64,000 bases of DNA from Georgenia sp. EYE_87. Its GTDB lineage: Bacteria > Actinomycetota > Actinomycetes > Actinomycetales > Actinomycetaceae. Made by a program: the position numbers and the translations under genes. This document shows, in pieces, positions 1-10,174 of the stretch; the stretch's first letter is position 1; every line of letters starts with the position of its first letter. The notes under the pieces were generated by a model that worked only from the letters and a program-made list of their open reading frames with translations, had not been told where the DNA came from and ran no database searches. The stretch is taken from positions 62,001-126,000 of the forward strand of contig NZ_JAHXNL010000007.1 of the NCBI RefSeq assembly GCF_023148685.1, given 5' to 3'.

Positions 1-661
1 CGTGGAGGGCATCCCCCGGGCCGGTAACCACAACGGCGGGCGCCTGGCGTTCGGGCCCGACGGGTTCCTCTACGTCACCACCGGGGACGCCGGTGAGCCG
101 TCGAGCGCGCAGGACGTCGCCTCCCTCGGCGGGAAGATCCTCCGCGTCGACGCCGACGGCCGGCCGGCGCCCGGCAACCCGTTCGACGGCTCCCCGGTCT
201 GGTCCTACGGCCACCGCAACGTCCAGGGCCTCGGGTGGGACGCGGACGGGAGGATGTACGCCAGCGAGTTCGGGCAGAACACCTACGACGAGCTCAACCT
301 CGTGAAGCCGGGCGGCAACTACGGCTGGCCCGAGGTAGAGGGCGTGGGCGCTGTGGAAGGGTTCGTCGACCCGCTGCGCCAGTGGTCCACGGCCGAGGCC
401 TCGCCCAGCGGGATCGCCGTCACGGGCGGGCAGGTCTACCTGGCCGCGCTGCGCGGGGAGTCGCTGTGGCGGGTGCCGCTGACCGGGAACGGCGGCACGG
501 GCGAGCCGGCCCGGCTCCTGCAGGCGGAGTACGGGCGGCTGCGGGCGGTCGAGCCGGACGCGGCGGGCAACCTCTGGCTGCTCACGTCGAACCGGTCCCG
601 CGGCGAGCCGACGCCCGAGGACGACCGGATCGTGGTGGTGGATCCGGCCGACCTCGGCTGA
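1..661 (+). CDS. PQQ-dependent glucose/sorbosone dehydrogenase, C-terminal part (5' truncated by window)
   Basis: This is the C-terminal 219 residues of a soluble aldose dehydrogenase of the GSDH/sorbosone dehydrogenase beta-propeller family, which oxidises sugars using PQQ. Visible family motifs are HNGGRLAFGPDG with YVTTGD at the start, YGHRNVQGLGWD in the middle (the Arg-Asn pair contacts PQQ in the family) and GGNYGWPEVEG. The reading frame is open at the window edge, so the start, any signal peptide and the first propeller blades lie outside. Family assignment is firm; the sugar is unknown. Confidence 0.85.
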   Translation, partial: VEGIPRAGNHNGGRLAFGPDGFLYVTTGDAGEPSSAQDVASLGGKILRVDADGRPAPGNPFDGSPVWSYGHRNVQGLGWDADGRMYASEFGQNTYDELNLVKPGGNYGWPEVEGVGAVEGFVDPLRQWSTAEASPSGIAVTGGQVYLAALRGESLWRVPLTGNGGTGEPARLLQAEYGRLRAVEPDAAGNLWLLTSNRSRGEPTPEDDRIVVVDPADLG

Positions 662-711
662 GCAGAGGAGCAGCCGATTTCTGCTGACGCGTCAGGGGCT
701 CGGCGGGCTGC

Positions 712-1830
712 TTACTCGTCGTCGTGCCGGCGTCGGGCGGCGCGGTCACGCTTCGCCGGGACGTCCTCGGGCTTGGCGGAGGTCTCGTCGAGGTCCTGCG
801 TGCGTCCGCGGGATATGCGCAGGGCCCGGCCCTTCTCGATGTCCTCCTCGGCCTTCTCGGCCTTCTTGTCGCTGGCCCTGGTGTCCCGCGGCGGCAGCTG
901 GACGGACTCCTCGGCGGGGATGCCGGCCTGAAGCTGACGGCCGCGCTCGAGCTCGGCGTCGAACTCGGCGCCGAAGAGCAGCGCGAGGTTCAGAATCCAG
1001 AGCAGCAGCAGGAAGATGATGACGCCGGCCAGCGCGCCGTACGTCTCGCCGTAGCTCTCGCCGCCGATGGCACTGACGTACAGGCCCAGGGCGAGGGCGG
1101 CCAGGGCCGCCACGACGATCGCGATGAGGGCGCCGGGGCTGACCCACCGGAACTTCGGCATCTGCACGTTCGGGGTGACGTAGTACAGCAGGGCGATCGT
1201 GACCACCACGATGAGCAGCAGGACCGGCCACTTCGCGATGCCCCACACCAGGAGGGCCTGGTCGCCGAGCCCCATGAGCCCGCCGATCGCCTCGGCGACC
1301 GGTCCGGAGACCACGAGGATCACCGCGGCCATGGCGACGAGGATCAGCATCGCGAGGGTGAGCAGGTACATCACCGGGCGGAGCTTCCAGATCGGCCTGC
1401 CCTCGGGAACCTCGTACATGCGGTTCATCGCCCGGGAAAACGCGTTGACGTAGTTCGAGGCCGTCCACAGGGCCACCAGCAGACCGAGGAAGAGGCCCCA
1501 TCCTGCTCCCTCCACGGAGGTGATGCTCTCAAGGATCGGCTGGAGGCGCTCCATAGACTCCTGAGGGATGAACTCCGAGGCCATGTCGATGATCGTCTGC
1601 GTGCTCTGGCCCTGGCCCACGAGGCTCAGGATCGAGGCGAGCGCGATCAGCGCGGGGAAGAGCGACAGGATCGCGTAGTAGGTGAGGGCGGCCGCCAGGT
1701 CGGTGCACTGGTCGTCCAGGAACTCCCGGACGGTCTTGCGCAGGACATAGCCCCAGGAAGGTTTGCGGATGTCGCCGAGGGAGCCCGGCTTGGCCGGGTG
1801 GTCGGCATCCACTGTGCTCTTGCTGCTCAT
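712..1830 (-). CDS. YihY/virulence factor BrkB family inner-membrane protein
   Basis: A 372-residue polytopic membrane protein of the YihY/BrkB family, whose transport role is not settled. The N-terminus carries the family signature (DLAAALTYYAILSLFPALI), followed by about six hydrophobic segments and a charged, Lys/Glu/Arg-rich cytoplasmic tail of about 80 residues. I start it at the ATG at 1830, preceded by a strong GGAGGAGAA ribosome site, rather than at the longer open frame reaching 1914. It is divergent from the APC permease at 1965. The tail is longer than in minimal family members; its function is unknown. Confidence 0.88.
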   Translation of the reverse strand: MSSKSTVDADHPAKPGSLGDIRKPSWGYVLRKTVREFLDDQCTDLAAALTYYAILSLFPALIALASILSLVGQGQSTQTIIDMASEFIPQESMERLQPILESITSVEGAGWGLFLGLLVALWTASNYVNAFSRAMNRMYEVPEGRPIWKLRPVMYLLTLAMLILVAMAAVILVVSGPVAEAIGGLMGLGDQALLVWGIAKWPVLLLIVVVTIALLYYVTPNVQMPKFRWVSPGALIAIVVAALAALALGLYVSAIGGESYGETYGALAGVIIFLLLLWILNLALLFGAEFDAELERGRQLQAGIPAEESVQLPPRDTRASDKKAEKAEEDIEKGRALRISRGRTQDLDETSAKPEDVPAKRDRAARRRHDDE

Positions 1831-1964
1831 CGACGTTCTCCTCCGGTGGGCGGTCGCACCCCGCGTGGGCGCCCTGCTTGCTGAAAGCGTGCGGGGCGCC
1901 GCCAGGCGCGGCAACCGGAGCGGTCCCGCTTGCGGCGGTCCGCAGGCGGCCTCAACCTGTGCCG

Positions 1965-3326
1965 ATGACGACCAGCGCGCCCGCGGCCGGGCAGACCTCC
2001 CGACTGCGGAAGGGCATCACGCCCGCCCTCCTCTTCCTGTTCATCCTCGGAGACGTCCTCGGCGCCGGCGTCTACGCCCTCGTGGGCGTCCTGGCCGAGG
2101 AGGCGGGCGGGATGATGTGGGCGCCCCTGCTCCTCGCGATGGCCATGGCCCTCCTGACGGCGTCGAGCTACGCCGAGCTCGTGACCAAGTACCCCAAGGC
2201 CGGCGGCGCGGCGGTCTTCGCGCGCCGGGCCTTCGGCCGCCCGGTCATCTCCTTCCTCGTCGGCTTCTCGATGCTCGCGGCCGGGGTGACGAGCGCGGCC
2301 GGACTCGCGATCGCCTTCTCCGGCGACTACCTCTCCACCTTCGTCGACATGCCGACCGCGGTGGCCGCCCCCGTGTTCCTCGTCCTGCTCGCCCTGCTCA
2401 ACGCCCGCGGGATCAAGGAGTCCGTGCGCTCCAACGTGGTCATGACCGTCATCGAGGTCTCCGGCCTCGTGCTGGTCGTCGTCCTGGGCGCCGTCGCCGT
2501 CGGCGGCGGGCAGGGATCCCCCGGCCGGCTCACCGAGCTGCCCGACGGCGTGGGGCTCGGGGCCGCGGTGCTCGGCGGCGCGCTGATCGCCTTCTACTCC
2601 TTCGTCGGCTTCGAGGTCTCGGCCAACGTCGCCGAGGAGGTCCACGACGTCAGCCGCGTCTACCCGCGTGCCCTGTTCGGCGCGCTCGCCGTGGCCGGCG
2701 TCGTGTACCTGCTGATCGCCGTCGTCTCCGCGCTCGTCATCGACCCGGGCGACCTCGCCGGGTCCACCAGTCCGCTGCTCGACGTCGTCGCGGCCACCGG
2801 GATCGGCCTGCCCCCGTGGGCGTTCAGCGCGATCGCCCTCGTCGCCGTGGCGAACGGGGCGCTGCTGACGATGATCATGTCCAGCCGCATGGCGTACGGC
2901 ATGGCGGACGAGGGGCTGCTGCCCCACCCGCTGACCCGCGTGCTGCCGAACCGGCGCACGCCGTGGCTCGCCATCGTGCTCACCACGGCCCTCGCCGTCG
3001 GGCTCACGCTCGTCGGTGACCTGGCGGTGCTGGCCGAGACCGTGGTGCTCCTGCTGCTGTTCGTCTTCCTCAGCACCAACGTCGCGGTGCTCGTGCTGCG
3101 CAGGGACCGTGTCGACCACCAGCACTTCCGCACCCCGGCCGCTCTGCCGGTGCTCGCGGTGGTGTCCTGCCTCGTCCTCCTGACCCAGCAGTCGCTGGAG
3201 GTCTGGACCTACGGGCTGGCCATGCTCACCCTGGGCGTCGTGCTCCACCTGGTCACGCGGCGCACCGCCCACGCCCGCACCGTGCGGGCCGAGCAGGCAG
3301 AGGCCAGGGCCGCGGCCCGGAGGTGA
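1965..3326 (+). CDS. APC superfamily amino acid permease
   Basis: A 453-residue permease of the amino acid-polyamine-organocation superfamily, probably importing an amino acid or related compound. About 12 hydrophobic helices are visible, and TM1 has the typical unwound glycine motif (ILGDVLGAGVYALVG). The ATG at 1965 begins MTTSAPAAG, just before TM1; an in-frame extension back to 1878 is not protein-like. There is no Shine-Dalgarno; CAACCT lies 6 bases upstream, consistent with a leaderless start. The C-terminus is short and Arg/Ala-rich. The substrate cannot be told from the sequence. Confidence 0.86.
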   Translation: MTTSAPAAGQTSRLRKGITPALLFLFILGDVLGAGVYALVGVLAEEAGGMMWAPLLLAMAMALLTASSYAELVTKYPKAGGAAVFARRAFGRPVISFLVGFSMLAAGVTSAAGLAIAFSGDYLSTFVDMPTAVAAPVFLVLLALLNARGIKESVRSNVVMTVIEVSGLVLVVVLGAVAVGGGQGSPGRLTELPDGVGLGAAVLGGALIAFYSFVGFEVSANVAEEVHDVSRVYPRALFGALAVAGVVYLLIAVVSALVIDPGDLAGSTSPLLDVVAATGIGLPPWAFSAIALVAVANGALLTMIMSSRMAYGMADEGLLPHPLTRVLPNRRTPWLAIVLTTALAVGLTLVGDLAVLAETVVLLLLFVFLSTNVAVLVLRRDRVDHQHFRTPAALPVLAVVSCLVLLTQQSLEVWTYGLAMLTLGVVLHLVTRRTAHARTVRAEQAEARAAARR

Positions 3327-3406
3327 CCTCGGACGGCCGAACGCTGGCGAAGGTCGCCGCGGCAGGAGAAGGTGGACCTGTCGGACGGCGACGAGAGGTG
3401 GTGGGG

Positions 3407-4186
3407 ATGGCCCTCCTTCCCAGGCTGGCGGCCGTGGCCGCGGCGGGTGCGGGTGTTGCGCTCGGCGGCGTCGCCGCGGCCCTCGGCGTGATGCGCGGGG
3501 CGAAGCCGCTGCACCCCCGCGGCGCCGTGGTGCGCGCCCATCTCCACCTGCACTCCCGGCCCCCCGAGCTCGGCCTGGCGCTCGGCGTCCCGGGCCGCCG
3601 CGAGGCGCAGGTGCGGTTCTCCCGGGCGATCGGGCTGCCGGAGCTCCTGCCGGACATCCAGGGCCTGGCGATGCGGGTGCACGATCCGGACGGCCCCATC
3701 GACGTGCTGCTCGCCTCGACCGGGCGCGGGCCGCTGTCCCGGTTCGTCCTGACCATGAGGCGGCGGCCGGAGGACGGCGCCTTCACCAGCCTCATGCCGT
3801 ACCGGGGGCCGCGCGGTCCTGTGCTGCTCGGCGCCGAGCCGTCCCAGGACCCGCGGATCTACGTCCTCGAGTGGGCGACGCCGCAGGGCCCGTGGCGCAC
3901 CTTCGCCACGTTGGAGTGCGAGCAGCTCCCCGCCGACGCCGACGACGCCCCCATCCGGTTCCGGCCGCTCGCCAACGCCCCGCGCGGCCTCGGGACGTAC
4001 GAGTGGACGGAGCAGCTGCGTCGCTACGGCTACCGGTGGGCCGCGGCGGTCTCGCCCGCCCTGCCCAGGAGCGCGACGAGGAAGTCCGAGCCCTGGCCGA
4101 ACGGGCGGACGTCCCACGCGGAGAGCAGCACCTCCGGCTCCAGCCCGGCCGCTCCGGCGTCGGCCAGGAACTCCTCGAAGGCGTAG
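3407..4186 (+). CDS. Conserved actinobacterial protein (often labelled phosphodiesterase), with an odd C-terminal extension
   Basis: A 259-residue protein with an N-terminal membrane-like segment (LAAVAAAGAGVALGGVAAAL), then a conserved core: KPLHPRG, VRFSRAIGLPE, DIQGLAMRVHD, DVLLASTGRG. It resembles a conserved actinobacterial family of unknown activity, possibly related to the catalase-like fold. The ATG at 3407 follows a G-rich site; a GTG at 3323 would overlap the permease stop by 4 bases but adds a non-conserved leader. Similarity seems to stop near YEWTEQLRRYGYR, after which about 50 residues are antisense to the convergent methyltransferase (157-base overlap). A lost stop or a frameshift near 4030 is plausible. 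Confidence 0.6.
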   Translation: MALLPRLAAVAAAGAGVALGGVAAALGVMRGAKPLHPRGAVVRAHLHLHSRPPELGLALGVPGRREAQVRFSRAIGLPELLPDIQGLAMRVHDPDGPIDVLLASTGRGPLSRFVLTMRRRPEDGAFTSLMPYRGPRGPVLLGAEPSQDPRIYVLEWATPQGPWRTFATLECEQLPADADDAPIRFRPLANAPRGLGTYEWTEQLRRYGYRWAAAVSPALPRSATRKSEPWPNGRTSHAESSTSGSSPAAPASARNSSKA

Positions 4187-4659
4187 CCGCGCCCCGCGCC
4201 GAAGCCGACCGCCGCCCGGCCACCGGCCCGCAGGTGGGCGGCGAAGCGGCGCAGCACCTCACGGCGGGTGCTCGGCGCGAGGAAGGTCATGACGTTGCCC
4301 GCGCACACGATCGCGTCGAAGCCCTCGGTGATCCCGCGGGCCGGCAGGTCGAGCTCGGCGAGGTCACCCACGAGCCAGGTGGGACCCGGGTGGTCCTCCT
4401 CCGCGGCCGCGACCAGCACCGGGTCGACGTCGACGCCGACCACCTCGTGACCGGCGGCGGCGAGCGCGGAGCCCACCCGGCCGGGCCCGCAGCCGGCGTC
4501 GAGGATCCGTGCGCCGCGCGGCACCATCGCGTCCACCAGCCGCGCCTCGCCCGCCAGGTCGGCCCCGGCGGCCGCCATGGTGCGGAACCGCTGGACGTAC
4601 CAGTGCGAGTGGTCGGGGTTGGACTCCGTGATGCGCTGCCAGCCGCTCGGCTCGGGCAT
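4030..4659 (-). CDS. Class I SAM-dependent methyltransferase
   Basis: A 209-residue methyltransferase with a single Rossmann-like domain. Motif I, DAGCGPG, is at residues 54-60; the acidic strand-2 end (GVDVDP) and the post-motif WLVGDLAELDLP follow, placing it with Methyltransf_11/25-type enzymes that act on small molecules. A strong purine-rich ribosome site (GGAGAAGAAGGAG) precedes the ATG. It converges on the preceding plus-strand gene with a 157-base overlap, and the HAD phosphatase gene lies 39 bases upstream in the same direction. The methyl acceptor is unknown. Confidence 0.88.
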   Translation of the reverse strand: MPEPSGWQRITESNPDHSHWYVQRFRTMAAAGADLAGEARLVDAMVPRGARILDAGCGPGRVGSALAAAGHEVVGVDVDPVLVAAAEEDHPGPTWLVGDLAELDLPARGITEGFDAIVCAGNVMTFLAPSTRREVLRRFAAHLRAGGRAAVGFGAGRGYAFEEFLADAGAAGLEPEVLLSAWDVRPFGQGSDFLVALLGRAGETAAAHR

Positions 4660-4698
4660 GGGATCTCCTTCTTCTCCGGTCGCGCGGTCAGCCCGACG

Positions 4699-5493
4699 CT
4701 ACCCCTCGAGCCCGCGCTGCCATCCCGGCAGGTCCGCGACGCCGTCGAGGACGGCGTCCGGTGCGACCGCTGACCGCTCGAGCAACTCCGGCCGGAACTT
4801 GCCGGTGCGCACCAGCACGCCGGTGAGCCCGAGCGCCTGGGCGGCGAGCACGTCGGAGTCGAGGTCGTCGCCGACCATCACCGCCTCGGCGGCATCGGCA
4901 CCGAGCATGCCGAGCGCCGCGTCGAACAGGCCGCGCGCGGGCTTGCCCACCACCACCGCCTCGACGTCCGCCGCCGCCTCGAGCGCCGCGACGAACGCCC
5001 CGGCGTCGAGCTGGAGCCCGGCGTCGGTGCGCCAGTACATGCTCCGGTGCATGGCGACCAGCGGCGCGCCCTCGTGGAGCGCCGCGAAGGCCCGGTTGAG
5101 CGCCGCGTAGCCGAGCTCGGGGCCGCCGCCACCCAGGACGACGACGTCGATCTCCCGGTCCTCCGGCCCGACCAGGCGCACGCCGGGGAGGTCGGCTGCG
5201 ACGTCGCCGCTGCTCAGGAGCAGGCACCGGGCGCCGGGGTGGTGCTCGGCCAGGTACGCGGCCGTGGCGATCGGGGCGGTGACGATCAGCTGGTCCTCGA
5301 CGTCGAAGCCGGCCTTGCGCAGCTCCTCACCGATGGCGGCCCGGGTCCGGGAGGTGGTGTTGGTGACCAGCGCGACCCCCAGTCCGGCGGCGCGCAGGGC
5401 GTCGTACGCCTCGACCGCGCCGGGCAGCGCGCGCCACGAGACGGTCAGGACGCCGTCGATGTCGAGCAGCACGGCACGCATGTTCTCGGCCAT
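4699..5493 (-). CDS. HAD-IIA family sugar/nucleotide phosphatase (NagD/LHPP-like)
   Basis: A 264-residue haloacid dehalogenase-superfamily hydrolase, subfamily IIA. Motif I LLDIDGVL gives the nucleophile Asp11 and acid/base Asp13; motif II is VTNTTS; the motif III lysine is in GKPA; motif IV is GDDLDSD. The long cap inserted between motifs II and III is typical of NagD and LHPP-like enzymes. MAENMRAVLL starts at 5493. It lies 39 bases upstream of the methyltransferase on the same strand, so co-transcription is possible. Substrate unknown. Confidence 0.88.
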   Translation of the reverse strand: MAENMRAVLLDIDGVLTVSWRALPGAVEAYDALRAAGLGVALVTNTTSRTRAAIGEELRKAGFDVEDQLIVTAPIATAAYLAEHHPGARCLLLSSGDVAADLPGVRLVGPEDREIDVVVLGGGGPELGYAALNRAFAALHEGAPLVAMHRSMYWRTDAGLQLDAGAFVAALEAAADVEAVVVGKPARGLFDAALGMLGADAAEAVMVGDDLDSDVLAAQALGLTGVLVRTGKFRPELLERSAVAPDAVLDGVADLPGWQRGLEG

Positions 5494-5557
5494 GGCGTCC
5501 TCCCTCTCGGGCCAACTCTGCCATCTGGCCGGGCGGTCCGACCGGGGCGTCGCCCCG

Positions 5558-6559
5558 TCAGACGAAGCGGATGTGCTGCTGCAGACGCGTGCGGATCTCG
5601 AAGAACGCGGCGTCGGGCAGCCGGCCCGTGCCGGGGAGGCCGACCGTCAGCAGGAAGCTCAGGGAGCTGCGCCGCACCGCGAGCCGGGCGGGCCGGCGCC
5701 CGCTGCCCCGACGCAGCAGGACGACGTCCTCACCGAGCGCGTCGTCGGGCAGCACGAGCACCACCGCCGTGACGGCGACCCGCCACGACCGCGTGATGCG
5801 AGCCCGGCGGGCCAACGACCGCACCGGACGCTCGCCCGCCGGCAGCGCGTCGCTGACCAGGTCGGTACCGCGGGGCCGTGCCGGCGCGCCCCAGTCCTCG
5901 GACTGCAGGACGAACACCCCGGTCGGCCCGAGGACGACGTGGTCGATCTTGGCGGACTCGGAGGGGCCGAGCCCGGCACTGCGCGTCCAGGCCCCGCTGT
6001 CGGGGGCGGTCGCGACGTCGTGCCAGACGGCGAAGGACGGGCCGAGGTTGCTCAGGATCCGGGCGGTCGCCTCCTCGGCGAGCGCGTCCGCGAGGGCGTG
6101 CCGGACCTCGCGGGGCGCACGCCGGACCAGGTCCTCCTCGTAGGGGTCGGCCAGGTCGACGCCACGACCGGCCCACTCGCGCACGAGCGTGAGGTAGCGC
6201 TGCCGTGACGCCCCGCCCGGGTGGCCGTACGACCGGGCGGGGGAGGGCGGGCGTGCGCTGCCCCGGCTCGTCCCGGTCGTCCACACCCGCGTGCCCTCGT
6301 CCTCGGCGGCGGTCGACCGGGCGGACCGGGCGGACCGCGGGGCGCCGGCGGCCAGGTGGTCGTACTCGGCCCGGCCCGCCGGGGTCCCGATGCGCTCCCA
6401 GGCGATCTGCACCGCGTGGAACGCGGCCGGGTCGCCGCCCAGGTCGGGGTGCGTCTGGCGCTGCCGGCGCCGGTACGCGCGGCGCAGCTCCTCGGCGGAC
6501 GCGTGGCGGTCGACACCGAGGACGTCGTAGGGCGTGGAACCAGGTGCGGCGTCGGTCAT
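5558..6559 (-). CDS. J-domain protein fused to a degenerate NERD-like domain
   Basis: A 333-residue protein with an N-terminal DnaJ domain (YDVLGVDRHASAEELRRAYR; HPD at 37-39, intact), a Ser/Arg-rich linker to about residue 120, and a C-terminal domain that looks like a NERD nuclease-related domain (IDHVVLGPTGVFVLQ near 205-219). The HPD motif should stimulate an Hsp70 ATPase. In NERD proteins the strand after GVFV normally carries (D/E)xK; here it reads QSEDW, so the catalytic acid and lysine are missing. Thus it is probably a binding module rather than a nuclease. I start at the ATG at 6559, in front of the J-domain; the open frame extends further without protein-like sequence. Confidence 0.75.
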   Translation of the reverse strand: MTDAAPGSTPYDVLGVDRHASAEELRRAYRRRQRQTHPDLGGDPAAFHAVQIAWERIGTPAGRAEYDHLAAGAPRSARSARSTAAEDEGTRVWTTGTSRGSARPPSPARSYGHPGGASRQRYLTLVREWAGRGVDLADPYEEDLVRRAPREVRHALADALAEEATARILSNLGPSFAVWHDVATAPDSGAWTRSAGLGPSESAKIDHVVLGPTGVFVLQSEDWGAPARPRGTDLVSDALPAGERPVRSLARRARITRSWRVAVTAVVLVLPDDALGEDVVLLRRGSGRRPARLAVRRSSLSFLLTVGLPGTGRLPDAAFFEIRTRLQQHIRFV

Positions 6560-6693
6560 GGTGGTCTGTGTGGTGGCGTAGCGGCCTTCACCGTACCCGC
6601 CCCGGACCCTCTCCGTGCCGTCCCCGCGTGGCAGGTCGCCGCCGCACGTTCTACGGTCGGACTGACGCTGACAGGCGAGCGAAGGGGCCCACC

Positions 6694-7401
6694 ATGAGCA
6701 CCGCACCAGAGGCGAGGCACGCGCAGGAACCGGCCGAGCCCCACCCGCGGCGTGAGGAGCCGGTCGATGCCCACCGGCGGCGTGAGGAGCCGGTGGATGC
6801 CCACCGGCGGCGCGAGGAGCCGGCCGATCCCCATCGGCGCCAGCTGGCCCGGGAGAAGGAGGCGTTCGGGGGGATGAAGCTGGGGTCGGGTTTCTTCGGC
6901 TGGCTGGCGGCCACCGGGACGGCCGCGCTGCTGCTCGCCGTCGCCGCTGCCGCAGGGTTCGGCGCAGGTGCCGCTCGCTCGAGCGGGGTCGAGGACGCCG
7001 CTGAGGAGGCGAGCCAGAACCTCGCATCCGTGGCGACCGCCGGCGGCATCGTCCTGCTCGTCGTCCTCTTCGTCGCCTACTTCTGCGGCGGGTACGTCGC
7101 CGGGCGGATGGCCCGCCTGGACGGGGTCAAGCAGGGTCTCGCCGTCTGGCTCTGGGCCGTGATCTTCGCTGTCGTGGGTGGCGTGCTCGTCGCCGTCGCG
7201 GGCGACCGGTTCGACCTCGGGGCGCAGCTCGACGACCTCGGACTGCCGATCGCCGTGGACGAGGGGACCATCGCCGGGCTCGTGGGCCTGCTGGCCGTCG
7301 CCCTCGTCACCCTGCTGGGCGCGGTGCTCGGCGGCAGGGCGGGCATGCACTATCACCGCAAGCTCGACCGGGCGGGCCACCACTACCCCGCCACCCGCTG
7401 A
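6694..7401 (+). CDS. Four-helix membrane protein with N-terminal 10-residue repeats (TIGR04086/YrzE-like)
   Basis: A 235-residue membrane protein. Residues 18-47 are three near-identical 10-residue repeats (R-R-R-E-E-P-V-D-A-H type), a charged cytoplasmic arm rich in His, Arg and Glu. Four hydrophobic helices follow, with FCGGYVAGRMAR between helices, as in TIGR04086/YrzE-type proteins of unknown function, and a His-rich tail (MHYHRKLDRAGHHY). The ATG at 6694 lies after AAGGGGCC. It is divergent from the J-domain gene. The last codons and stop are echoed in downstream repeats (see 7391-7445). Confidence 0.7.
   Translation: MSTAPEARHAQEPAEPHPRREEPVDAHRRREEPVDAHRRREEPADPHRRQLAREKEAFGGMKLGSGFFGWLAATGTAALLLAVAAAAGFGAGAARSSGVEDAAEEASQNLASVATAGGIVLLVVLFVAYFCGGYVAGRMARLDGVKQGLAVWLWAVIFAVVGGVLVAVAGDRFDLGAQLDDLGLPIAVDEGTIAGLVGLLAVALVTLLGAVLGGRAGMHYHRKLDRAGHHYPATR
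6745..6834 (+). repeat. Three in-frame 30-bp tandem repeats
   Basis: Three contiguous 30-bp units (6745-6774, 6775-6804, 6805-6834) encode residues 18-47 of the membrane protein. Units differ at only a few bases, so the duplication is recent or homogenised and copy number is likely to vary between strains. Confidence 0.9.
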
Positions 7402-7445
7402 CGACATCCCCTGACGACATCCGCCGACGCCACCCACTGACGTAT
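7391..7445 (+). repeat. Degenerate repeats containing the gene's stop codon
   Basis: The end of the preceding gene, CCACCCGCTGACG at 7391, recurs as CCACCCACTGACG at 7430, and TGACGACATCC recurs at 7399 and 7412 (period 13). Each copy contains the TGA. This is one of several gene-end repeat sets in the window. Confidence 0.75.
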
Positions 7446-7494
7446 GCGACCGCCCGGGCGACGCGCGCATCAGTCGGGCGGCCCGCCCAGCGGG

Positions 7495-9492
<1,998 letters not shown>

Positions 9493-9587
9493 CCGTCCAC
9501 CGTAGGACGTGACGCAACACCGGGCACCTGTTCTCGGTGCGGGATCGACGCGTGCGCGCCGGCTCCCCGGGCGTGCACACTCGCTGC

Positions 9588-10154
9588 GTGACCGGGACGG
9601 AGAGGCGGCGACCGAGCCGCGAGGAGCTCCTGGCCTGCGCGGGGCGCAGCATCCCTCCGGTGATCGCCCCGGGGCTGACGATCCTCCTGTGCGGGATCAA
9701 CCCCGGGCTGTACTCGGCGTGGACGGGCCATCACTTCGCCCGGCCGGGCAACCGGTTCTGGCCGGCGCTGCACCGCTCGGGCCTGACACCGCGGCTCCTC
9801 GCGCCCTCGGAGCAGCACGAGCTGCCGACCTACGGGCTGGGCATCACCAACGTCGTCGACCGCGCCACCGCGACGGCTGCCGAGCTGAGCCCGGCCGAGC
9901 TCCGCGAGGGCGGGGAGCGGCTCACGGAGGAGGTGCTGCGGTACACGCCCGGGTGGCTCGCGGTGCTCGGGGTCACCGCCTACCGGGTGGCGTTCGGAGA
10001 GCCGAGGGCCGCCCTCGGCCCGCAGGAGCGGACGCTGGGGTCGACCCGGGTCTGGGTTCTGCCCAACCCGAGCGGGCTGAACGCGCACTACCAGCTGGCC
10101 GGCCTGGCGGAGAAGTTCGGTGAGCTGCGCACCGCCGCGACGGCGGGCGACTGA
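9588..10154 (+). CDS. mug: G/U mismatch-specific uracil-DNA glycosylase
   Basis: A 188-residue uracil-DNA glycosylase-superfamily enzyme of the Mug/TDG branch, which removes uracil or related lesions from G:U mismatches in base-excision repair. Motif 1 is [11 protein letters not shown] (Asn replaces the Asp of UNG, as in Mug); motif 2 is [10 protein letters not shown] place the start at the GTG at 9588, with CACACT 6 bases upstream (leaderless pattern); a longer frame from 9537 adds a non-conserved Arg-rich leader. It is divergent from the YyaL gene. Confidence 0.88.
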   Translation: MTGTERRRPSREELLACAGRSIPPVIAPGLTILLCGINPGLYSAWTGHHFARPGNRFWPALHRSGLTPRLLAPSEQHELPTYGLGITNVVDRATATAAELSPAELREGGERLTEEVLRYTPGWLAVLGVTAYRVAFGEPRAALGPQERTLGSTRVWVLPNPSGLNAHYQLAGLAEKFGELRTAATAGD

Positions 10155-10174
10155 CGGCACCGTGGAGGGTGCGG

